Below, in pieces: positions 40,557 to 47,880 of a stretch of 64,000 nucleotides of DNA. Every line of letters begins with the position of its first letter. Position 1 is the first letter of the stretch. Position numbers and translations under genes: made by a program. Source of the DNA: CAMTUH01 sp947084935 (lineage in GTDB: Bacteria; Pseudomonadota; Gammaproteobacteria; Coxiellales; Coxiellaceae); assembly GCA_947084935.1 (NCBI GenBank), contig CAMTUH010000006.1, positions 124,001 through 188,000 on the forward strand, written 5' to 3'. The notes under the pieces are model-generated. The model saw nothing but the letters and a program-made list of their open reading frames with translations, was not told the DNA's origin and searched no databases.

Positions 40557-41951
40557 ATGAGTTTGTGTCGATTAATCAACAAAATCTTACGACTCAGCAT
40601 CATCGGATTACTGGGCGCGTGCCTGTTTTCCCTAGCATTTGCCGCTGATGAAACCGATGAAGTGCAACGAAATACGTTAAACGTCGACATTAACGGCTCC
40701 AACAGTCAGCTTCCCAAACAAGACATCCAACGATTCGTTACCACGATTGCATTAGTTCATCATTACTACATCAAAAAAGTGGACAACAACACGTTATTCG
40801 ATAACGCCATTTCTGGCATGATCAGTAGCTTGGATCCCCACTCCAGTTACCTCAGCGCCGACGATTTAAAAGAACTCAAAACCACGGTTTCGGGTGAGTT
40901 TGTGGGAATTGGGATCGAGCTGACTATTTCGCAAGACGGAATGTTAAAAGTCATTAGCCCTCTGGATGGCTCGCCGGCTCAACGCGTGGGAATTAAACCC
41001 AACGATTACATCATTAAAATCGGCACTCAACTGGTTCGCAACATCAGTCTGCAAGACGCCGTGCGCCGTATCAAAGGGAAAAAAGGCACTCAAGTCACCT
41101 TAACTATTTTGCGAAAAGGGGTTAATAAACCGCTTACTTTTACCGTAACCCGCGAAGTCATCCACCTCGTTGGCGTGAAAAGCAAAATGTTGGAGCCAAG
41201 ATACGGTTATATCCGGCTTACGTTCTTTCAAGGACCGCTCGAAAAACAAATGGTCGACGCCATCGATAAATTGAAAAAAGAATCCGGCGGAAAATTAGAC
41301 GGGCTCATTTTGGATTTACGAAATAATCCCGGTGGCTTACTCGACGTGAGCGCGCAAGTGGCTAACACGTTCCTCGATTCACGAAAACTGCGCCAATACC
41401 ACAACTACATCGTCTACACCAAAGGCCGCATCCCCGGCTCGGACATCCAGATCAAGGCCACTTCTAAAGATATTATCCCCGGAACACCCATGGTGGTGTT
41501 AATTAACGGTGGTTCTGCATCAGCTTCTGAAATCGTGGCCGGCGCGCTTCAAGATTACAAACGCGCCATCATCATGGGCACGCGAAGTTTTGGAAAGGGT
41601 TCGGTGCAAACCGTATTGCCCATCAGCAAAGACACTGCCATTAAATTGACGACGGCTTTGTATTACACGCCCGCAGGCCGTGAAATACAGGCCCGAGGCA
41701 TTGTGCCGGACGTGACGGTGCCAGATTTAAAAGTGAAAAATACGGAAAACGGCCTTCTCGTCATTGATGAAGCCGATTTCCAAAATCATTTATCGAACGG
41801 TAACCAAAAAGAACAAGCGCAGCAAATAGCCACGGATCGCAAAAAATTGTTAAAAACGCAATTGGAATTAGCGAAAGACGATTACCAACTGTACGAAGCG
41901 CTGGTCATGCTAAAAGGATTAAATGCGGTTAAGGGACAAACGCAACAATAA
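40557..41951 (+). CDS. ctpA: Carboxy-terminal processing protease (S41A)
   Basis: Periplasmic serine protease (464 residues) with a signal peptide (about 1-29), a PDZ domain (about 110-195; GIGIELTISQDG) and the S41 catalytic domain. The catalytic Ser lies in NGGSASASEIVAGALQD and the Lys in GTRSFGKGSVQTV. It starts 2 bases after envC and presumably trims envelope or secreted proteins and, by neighbourhood, cell wall enzymes. It is convergent with thyA. Confidence 0.95.
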   Translation: MSLCRLINKILRLSIIGLLGACLFSLAFAADETDEVQRNTLNVDINGSNSQLPKQDIQRFVTTIALVHHYYIKKVDNNTLFDNAISGMISSLDPHSSYLSADDLKELKTTVSGEFVGIGIELTISQDGMLKVISPLDGSPAQRVGIKPNDYIIKIGTQLVRNISLQDAVRRIKGKKGTQVTLTILRKGVNKPLTFTVTREVIHLVGVKSKMLEPRYGYIRLTFFQGPLEKQMVDAIDKLKKESGGKLDGLILDLRNNPGGLLDVSAQVANTFLDSRKLRQYHNYIVYTKGRIPGSDIQIKATSKDIIPGTPMVVLINGGSASASEIVAGALQDYKRAIIMGTRSFGKGSVQTVLPISKDTAIKLTTALYYTPAGREIQARGIVPDVTVPDLKVKNTENGLLVIDEADFQNHLSNGNQKEQAQQIATDRKKLLKTQLELAKDDYQLYEALVMLKGLNAVKGQTQQ

Positions 41952-41962
41952 ATGGCCGTGCG

Positions 41963-42757
41963 TCATATCGCAATCGGCGCTTTAATCGCGGGGTGCGGGT
42001 TGTAATTAACGACTTCAAAATCGTCGTATTCATACTCAAACAAATTCACGGGGCAACGTTTCAGCAACAATTTCGGTAATGCTCGCGGTTGTCTCGACCA
42101 TTGTTCCCGCGCTTGATTCAAATGATTGTTGTAAAGATGGCAATCGCCCCCCGACCAAATGAACTCACCCACGTCCAGATCACACTGCTGCGCAACCATA
42201 TGCGTTAATAACGCATAAGAAGCGATATTAAACGGCACACCCAAAAAAACATCGGCCGAACGTTGCGTTAATTTGCAGGATAAGGCCCCGTTGGCAACAT
42301 AAAACTGAAATAACGCGTGACACGGCGGCAATGCCATTTTATTTAAATCCCCCACGTTCCACGCACTCACAATCAAACGGCGTGAATCAGGATTCGTCTG
42401 AATCTGCGTGATGACTTCTTGCATTTGATCGATGACGCGACCATCCGTGCATTCCCAACCACGCCATTGCTGACCGTAAATCGGACCCAAATCACCCGAC
42501 TCATCAGCCCATTCATCCCAAATTGTTACACCGTGGTCATTCAAATAACGAACGTTCGTATCGCCACGCAAAAGCCACAGCAGTTCGTAAATCACACTTT
42601 TCAAATGTAATTTTTTCGTCGTCACTAACGGAAAGCCATCTTTTAAATTAAACCGTAAATCGTATCCAAAAATACTGCGCGTACCGGTGCCGGTACGATC
42701 TTTTCTGTCGACGCCGTTTTTTAAAATCGTTTGCAGTAATTCGAGGTATTGTTTCAT
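41963..42757 (-). CDS. thyA: Thymidylate synthase
   Basis: Classical ThyA (264 residues) methylating dUMP with 5,10-methylene-THF. The nucleophile is in LPPCHALFQFYV, the Arg pair in DSRRLIVSAWN, and LTQRSADVFLGVPFNIASYA forms the folate site. Last gene of the rppH-ptsP-TauE-lgt-orf-thyA series, 4 bases after the hypothetical membrane gene. The presence of thyA means thymidylate does not depend on ThyX. Confidence 0.98.
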   Translation of the reverse strand: MKQYLELLQTILKNGVDRKDRTGTGTRSIFGYDLRFNLKDGFPLVTTKKLHLKSVIYELLWLLRGDTNVRYLNDHGVTIWDEWADESGDLGPIYGQQWRGWECTDGRVIDQMQEVITQIQTNPDSRRLIVSAWNVGDLNKMALPPCHALFQFYVANGALSCKLTQRSADVFLGVPFNIASYALLTHMVAQQCDLDVGEFIWSGGDCHLYNNHLNQAREQWSRQPRALPKLLLKRCPVNLFEYEYDDFEVVNYNPHPAIKAPIAI

Positions 42758-42761
42758 GTCA

Positions 42762-43232
42762 CTAATACGTGGCGCTATTTTCAGAGGGTGTGTTGTTATT
42801 TTCCATTTGTGCTTGACCCGCGTTCTGCGCAGCCGGCTGCGCCTGTTCTACAGGATTTTGAGCCGATTGTGGATTTTGAGGAGCGCCCGGAACAGGGCTG
42901 GGCACCCTGCTGCCCATGTGACTTTGCGCCAACATCGTTGTGAACAAAACCAACCAAAACACCCAGATCACGCCCATGGTATGCGGCATGGCGGATCGTT
43001 TAATCAGCCAAAAAACCGTGGCAATGACTAAGCCTGCAAACAACGGCAAGATCAGCAGCGACACCATATCCTGAATCAAACGCCCCACTTTATCATCGGA
43101 AAATATCGTGTGCAGCGTGCGGGCAATATAATTGTGTAACACCACTACGCTGTCTAACACGTGCACGAGCTGCGTTTTAAAAAAAATTCCCGCTGCAGAA
43201 AGAAGAAGAATTAACACGAATTGTTTAATCAT
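42762..43232 (-). CDS. Hypothetical membrane protein between lgt and thyA
   Basis: Not recognised (156 residues). An N-terminal hydrophobic segment (about 3-20) and two further TM segments (about 55-75 and 85-103; LPLFAGLVIATVFWLI, GVIWVFWLVLFTTML) are followed by a Pro/Gln/Asn-rich, soluble tail of about 50 residues. It overlaps the lgt stop by 8 bases and is thus coupled to it. A Legionellales-type conserved neighbour of lgt is likely but cannot be proven here. Confidence 0.75.
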   Translation of the reverse strand: MIKQFVLILLLSAAGIFFKTQLVHVLDSVVVLHNYIARTLHTIFSDDKVGRLIQDMVSLLILPLFAGLVIATVFWLIKRSAMPHTMGVIWVFWLVLFTTMLAQSHMGSRVPSPVPGAPQNPQSAQNPVEQAQPAAQNAGQAQMENNNTPSENSATY

Positions 43233-44019
43233 AAAAACACTCCTTGTATCGATAAGCCAAAGCTAACGCCACTATTCCGAATACCATCATCGGCAGCGAC
43301 AGCAATTGTCCCATCGTCAACCAACCAAAAGCAAGAAATCCCAGCTGCGGATCCGGCTGACGAAAACACTCAGCAACGAACCGAAATATCCCATAACCTA
43401 ACAAAAATAAAGCCGTCACCGCAAAGCGTGGGCGTCGTTTCTTGGAAAACCACCATAAGATGATAAACAAAACGACGCCTTCCAGCAAAAATTCGTAAAT
43501 TTGGGACGGATGGCGTGGCAGCGGGCCGGCATTCGGAAAGATCATACCCCAAGGCACCGTCGTCACACGCCCCCACAATTCACCGTTGATAAAATTCCCC
43601 AGACGACCCGCCGCTAAGCCAATAGGAACCAAGGGCACGGCAAAATCGATAACATCCACCCACCGCTTTCGCGCATGTCGGCTGTATAACCCTGTCGCCA
43701 AAGCAACGCCAATCAATCCGCCGTGGAACGACATACCGCCTTGCCAGACTTTAAAAACAATCCAGGGATTCGAAATAAAATTCGAAAAGTCATAAAAAAG
43801 CATGTATCCCAAGCGGCCACCTACAATAACTCCAACGGCGCTGTAAAAAATGAGGTCGCTCACTTGATCGCCGCTCCATCCACTACTGGGTTGACGCGCG
43901 CGCCACAACGCCAAACACCACGCCGCAACAAAACCCACCAAATACATCATCCCGTACCAATGCACGTTGAGCGGCCCAAGCTTAAAGGCGATAGGATTAA
44001 TTGCAGGAAATATCAGCAT
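43225..44019 (-). CDS. lgt: Prolipoprotein diacylglyceryl transferase
   Basis: Inner-membrane enzyme (264 residues, seven TM segments) that attaches diacylglyceryl to the lipobox Cys. The Lgt signature GRLGNFINGELWGRVT is present, along with the essential His-Gly element in MSFHGGLIGV and the PRHPSQIYE motif. It sits 10 bases after the TauE-like gene and is coupled to the following hypothetical gene by an 8-base overlap. Confidence 0.98.
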   Translation of the reverse strand: MLIFPAINPIAFKLGPLNVHWYGMMYLVGFVAAWCLALWRARQPSSGWSGDQVSDLIFYSAVGVIVGGRLGYMLFYDFSNFISNPWIVFKVWQGGMSFHGGLIGVALATGLYSRHARKRWVDVIDFAVPLVPIGLAAGRLGNFINGELWGRVTTVPWGMIFPNAGPLPRHPSQIYEFLLEGVVLFIILWWFSKKRRPRFAVTALFLLGYGIFRFVAECFRQPDPQLGFLAFGWLTMGQLLSLPMMVFGIVALALAYRYKECFYD

Positions 44020-44029
44020 GACTCACCGT

Positions 44030-44836
44030 CTACGGCCCAAAGAGCAAATGCACTCCAACCAACAACAAAAAAACAGCAAAGACCCGTTTTAACGTATGAA
44101 CGGGTAAACGATAAGACAATGACACACCCAGTGGCACAAAGATCAATGTACCAATCGCAACCCCGATACACGCCGGCCAATAAACATAACCCGTACTCCA
44201 CCGAGGCAATCCCAGCGAAAAAGATCCTGTAATCATCATCAGAATCGTACCCAGAATTGAAACCGTCAGCGCCGTTGCCACAGATACCAACACCGCTTCC
44301 CGAATGGCGACGTTGCGATACGTTAAATATGGAATAGTGACAATACCGCCACCCAACCCTAATAAACCGGACATCAATCCTGCCACTCCACCCAAAACTC
44401 CCATACCAAAAGTATTGGGCAAGCCTTTTTTGGGGCTCATGGCCTTCATCAGAAACATCCGCATTGCAATCAGAATAACGCAGACCCCAAAGATGATGGC
44501 AATGACGCGGCTGTGTAAAAAATGTCCGAGCACGGCACCGCCAACAACACCGAAAAATAATCCCGGTAACAAGCGATGGAAAATATACCAAAATTCAATA
44601 CCGTGATGCCGATGCGAAAAGATAGCCCGAATCGTGGTAAAAACCATGACGGCAAGCGAAGTACCAACGGCCAAGTGCATAACGTTAGGCGAAGAAAAAT
44701 TTTCCAACTGAAATAAATAAGCTAAACCCGGTACGGCGATCAACCCACCACCAACGCCCAGCACCCCAAACACCATACCCGAAAAAGCACCGAGTAAAAT
44801 ATAACTTAAAAAAATCAATATAAGATGTTCAATCAT
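44030..44836 (-). CDS. TauE/SafE-family sulfite/sulfur anion exporter
   Basis: A polytopic membrane protein of 268 residues with about eight TM segments and two TauE/SafE repeats (GMVFGVLGVGGGLIAVPGLA and its second half GGVAGLMSGLLGLGGGIVTI). The GxGGG/GLGGG motifs are typical. It is thought to move sulfonate- or sulfite-like anions; specificity is unknown. It starts 2 bases after the ptsP stop and is read with ptsP and lgt. Confidence 0.9.
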   Translation of the reverse strand: MIEHLILIFLSYILLGAFSGMVFGVLGVGGGLIAVPGLAYLFQLENFSSPNVMHLAVGTSLAVMVFTTIRAIFSHRHHGIEFWYIFHRLLPGLFFGVVGGAVLGHFLHSRVIAIIFGVCVILIAMRMFLMKAMSPKKGLPNTFGMGVLGGVAGLMSGLLGLGGGIVTIPYLTYRNVAIREAVLVSVATALTVSILGTILMMITGSFSLGLPRWSTGYVYWPACIGVAIGTLIFVPLGVSLSYRLPVHTLKRVFAVFLLLVGVHLLFGP

Positions 44837-44838
44837 TT

Positions 44839-47106
44839 TTACTTGCCGGCACGAATTAATCCGCCCAAGCCCGCTTCTTCCAACGCATTCTCTAAATGCA
44901 ACCGAACTTCTCGGGGCTCGTCCATCGCCAATACTTCTTCCAATAATTCTTTGGCTTTGTCAAATGAAAAATTACGAATGACCCATTTTACCCGAGGTAG
45001 AATACGCGCATTCATACTCAACATGTCATACCCCATCGCCAATAATAGCACCACGGCTAAAGGATCACCGGCCATTTCACCGCAAATACTTACCGGCTTG
45101 CCCGCCTTGTGTCCTGCTTTAACCACAGAATGCAGCGCGCGTAAAACGGCGGGATGCAATCCGTCATACAAATTAGCCACCCGGTGATTATTGCGATCAA
45201 CTGCCAACATATATTGAATTAAATCGTTGCTGCCGACGGATAAAAAATCCACGCGTTTTGCTAATTCGTTGGCTTGATACACCGCAGCGGGCACTTCAAT
45301 CATCAATCCAATCGAAGGCGCTTCCACTTCGAGACCCTCTTCCACCAATTCTTGGCGGGCCTGATTGATCAATCGAAGGGACGCCTCCACTTCGCTCACG
45401 GAAGTGATCATCGGCAACAATACCCATAAATTATTTAATTCCACGCTGGCCTGAAGCATCGCCCGGATCTGTTGGAGGAAAATTTCGGGGTGATCCAAGG
45501 TCACGCGGATACCGCGCCACCCCAAAAAAGGATTATCTTCATGCACCGTAAAATACGGTAAAGATTTGTCACCGCCGATGTCCAACGTTCGCATGACCAC
45601 CGGTCGAGGCGCAAAGGTGTTAAGCAACTGTCGATACATGATGCGCTGTTCTTCCTCGCTCGGAAAACGATCGCGAATCATAAACGGCATTTCGGTACGA
45701 TACAGTCCTACCCCTTCCGCACCCACGCTCAACGACAAACCGCCTTCCAACGCAAGGCCCGTATTCACGTACAAAGAAATGGCGTGTCCATCCTTCGTTT
45801 TGGCCGGTAACTCGCGCAAGGCTTCCAGCTCGTGATCCAATTGCTGTTCTTCAGCGGCTAACGCCCGAAATTCTTTTTTAACGTCCGGAGCCGGAGACAA
45901 ATAAATCTGGCCGTTATATCCATCGACGATGATTTCCTTCCCCACGAGCTTGGCCAGTGGCGTCCCTCGAACCCCCATCACCGTCGGCAAGCCTAAAGCA
46001 CGCGCCAAAATCGCCACGTGAGAATTGCCTGATCCCGTACCCGAAATAACACCGCGCAAACATTCTTCGGGAACTTCCATCAATTGCGTTGCCGTAACTT
46101 CCTCGCTGACGAGAATCGTATCTTTGGGAAACTCTAACGTTTCCCGCTCTTTCGATTGCAAATGCGCCAAAATACGACGCCCCAAATCGCGAAAATCCAC
46201 GGCGCGCTCTCGCAAATAAACGTCTTCCAGCGATTCAAAATGCAATACGTGTTTTTTAATGACGCGCTTGAGTGCTCCTTGCGCCCATTGACCCGTTTTA
46301 ATTTCCGAAATAACTTCATTGATAAAAGTTCGGCTGTCTAAAAGACGCAGATAAGCATCAAACAATGCATTTTCAGAAACGCTCAACGAATTTTTGGCAC
46401 GAATTTGCAACGCATGAATTTCATCGCGCGCTTGAAGCAACGCGGTTTCAAATGCGGAAATCTCCGCTTCACTGTCGCTGGCCTTCTGATCGGGAACCGC
46501 ATCGAGGTCCGCGACGGGAAACAACACAATGGCTGATCCAATCGCAACGCCCGATGAACCCGACACACCACTCAAAACGATTTCAGTTTCTTTACGACGG
46601 CGCTTACTGATTTTTTCCAGCGCGCCTTTCGCGCGCGCATTGGCAATTTCAGCGGCCAAATGGATAGCCAACGTAACGCAAAATGCTTCTTCTTCTTCCG
46701 TAAAATAACGAACATCGCGTTGCTGCACCATGAGTATGCCCAACAACTCACCACGCTCGATGATGGGTATGCCTAAAAACCCGTGAAATTCCTCTTCGGT
46801 GAGTTCCGGCCGACGAATAAACTTCGGATGCGTTTGCGCATTGTCGAGATTGATTGGCTCTTCACGTTCTCCCACCAACCCCACTAAACCCGAACCAAAC
46901 TTCAAACGCAGTTTGCTGACTTGTTTTTGGTTTAACCCTTGCGTAGCCATTAATACGTATTCGCCCTGCACGTCGTCGCAGATAAACAAGCTGCAGGCGT
47001 CCGCAGGCAACGCTTCACAAATGCGCTTGACCACAAGCTCCAACGCTTGTTCCAAACTCGAAGCGCCATTTACTTCCTGAGTAATTTGACGAAGAATTTT
47101 AAGCAC
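44839..47106 (-). CDS. ptsP: Nitrogen PTS enzyme I (PtsP)
   Basis: A PEP-dependent phosphotransferase of 755 residues. An N-terminal GAF domain (about 1-165) senses a ligand; the PTS enzyme I part starts with the phosphohistidine domain (SGTGSGNSHVAILARALGL carries the active His) and ends with the PEP-binding domain, GEMAGDP being its late motif. It passes phosphate to an NPr-type protein, regulating metabolism rather than sugar uptake. The rppH-ptsP pair is conserved in Gammaproteobacteria. Confidence 0.97.
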   Translation of the reverse strand: MLKILRQITQEVNGASSLEQALELVVKRICEALPADACSLFICDDVQGEYVLMATQGLNQKQVSKLRLKFGSGLVGLVGEREEPINLDNAQTHPKFIRRPELTEEEFHGFLGIPIIERGELLGILMVQQRDVRYFTEEEEAFCVTLAIHLAAEIANARAKGALEKISKRRRKETEIVLSGVSGSSGVAIGSAIVLFPVADLDAVPDQKASDSEAEISAFETALLQARDEIHALQIRAKNSLSVSENALFDAYLRLLDSRTFINEVISEIKTGQWAQGALKRVIKKHVLHFESLEDVYLRERAVDFRDLGRRILAHLQSKERETLEFPKDTILVSEEVTATQLMEVPEECLRGVISGTGSGNSHVAILARALGLPTVMGVRGTPLAKLVGKEIIVDGYNGQIYLSPAPDVKKEFRALAAEEQQLDHELEALRELPAKTKDGHAISLYVNTGLALEGGLSLSVGAEGVGLYRTEMPFMIRDRFPSEEEQRIMYRQLLNTFAPRPVVMRTLDIGGDKSLPYFTVHEDNPFLGWRGIRVTLDHPEIFLQQIRAMLQASVELNNLWVLLPMITSVSEVEASLRLINQARQELVEEGLEVEAPSIGLMIEVPAAVYQANELAKRVDFLSVGSNDLIQYMLAVDRNNHRVANLYDGLHPAVLRALHSVVKAGHKAGKPVSICGEMAGDPLAVVLLLAMGYDMLSMNARILPRVKWVIRNFSFDKAKELLEEVLAMDEPREVRLHLENALEEAGLGGLIRAGK

Positions 47107-47118
47107 GCTTTCCTCAAA

Positions 47119-47610
47119 TCAAATATAGTCTTCAAACGCCCTCAGCACTTTGTGATACACTTTTCGCTTAAAAGCAACCACGTGCTCCATCGGATACCAA
47201 TAATCCACCCAATGCCAGTCATCAAATTCCGGTTTCTCCGCACGATCCAAACGAATGCGCTGATCGTCCACCAACAGCCGCAATAAAAACCATTTTTGCC
47301 GTTGCCCCACACACAACGGTTTTGTATCGTATCGTCGAAACCGTTCGGGGAGACGATAACTCAACCACCCTCGTGTCTCGCTCAAATACTCAACGTCCTC
47401 CGAACGAAGGCCCAACTCCTCGAACAGCTCTCGAAACAGCGCCTCTTTCGGGGTCTCATTAGGCAATAAGCCCCCCTGCGGAAACTGCCACGCGTTGGAA
47501 ACTCCTGGTCGTCGCCCCAAAAGCACCTGACCCTCTTTATTAAGGATCACCATGCCGACATTAAGCCGATACCCCCGTTGATCAATGACGCCCACATCCA
47601 TATAACTCAT
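47119..47610 (-). CDS. rppH: RNA pyrophosphohydrolase (Nudix)
   Basis: Removes pyrophosphate from 5' mRNA ends to start decay (163 residues). The Nudix box is GGLLPNETPKEALFRELFEE followed by LGL. The N-terminal GYRLNVGMVILN and the late KRKVYHKVL match RppH/YgdP. The start may be ATG at 47610 or the one three codons on. It precedes ptsP by 12 bases and is divergent from nrdA, sharing the 270-bp regulatory gap. Confidence 0.95.
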   Translation of the reverse strand: MSYMDVGVIDQRGYRLNVGMVILNKEGQVLLGRRPGVSNAWQFPQGGLLPNETPKEALFRELFEELGLRSEDVEYLSETRGWLSYRLPERFRRYDTKPLCVGQRQKWFLLRLLVDDQRIRLDRAEKPEFDDWHWVDYWYPMEHVVAFKRKVYHKVLRAFEDYI

Positions 47611-47659
47611 TGTTCCATTGCCGATGGCTGTCTTGCAAATCTTTCTTTTCTCTCACAGA

Positions 47660-47668
47660 TTATCCACA
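47660..47668. promoter_or_regulatory. Perfect DnaA box upstream of nrdA
   Basis: TTATCCACA, the consensus 9-mer of the initiator DnaA. It lies about 210 bases upstream of nrdA, in the rppH-nrdA gap. In E. coli the nrdAB promoter is also bound by DnaA, which links nucleotide supply to replication. Chance occurrence of one 9-mer in 64 kb is possible, but the location supports it. Confidence 0.55.
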
Positions 47669-47689
47669 GCATTTCCCCAGACTTTTCCC

Positions 47690-47718
47690 TTGCAATTTGC
47701 ACTAAAACACATTATCTT
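47690..47718 (+). promoter_or_regulatory. Candidate nrdA promoter
   Basis: A possible -35 TTGCAA (47690-47695) and -10 TATCTT (47713-47718) with a 17-bp spacer. The -10 is inside the first NrdR box. The mRNA would have a leader of about 155 bases before ATG 47881. Confidence 0.4.
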
Positions 47719-47754
47719 GTGTTTATCAATCAGTGAAACACCCATATGTTGGGG
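47707..47754. promoter_or_regulatory. Pair of NrdR boxes upstream of nrdA
   Basis: Box 1 (47707-47722) is ACACATTATCTTGTGT, matching the consensus acaCwAtATaTwGtgt well. Box 2 (47739-47754) is CACCCATATGTTGGGG, with the core C-n-ATAT-g-TTG. The starts are 32 bp apart, about three helical turns, as in enterobacterial nrd promoters. NrdR with dATP bound represses nrd genes by binding such pairs. Confidence 0.75.
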
Positions 47755-47880
47755 TTCAACGGAATGAACGGAATAGGCAAGATGCCGAACCAATCCCCGG
47801 ATGTCAAACGGGTATTTCCGAGATTTCATTCCCAAAATTAACCGATAGTCGTAACACCGTTGTTATTGTCAGGAGACTTT

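Noticed and set aside
44013..44591. 192-codon minus-strand frame overlapping the TauE/SafE gene
   Set aside because: Same strand, different frame; the 268-residue TauE/SafE frame has clear family motifs and good spacing.
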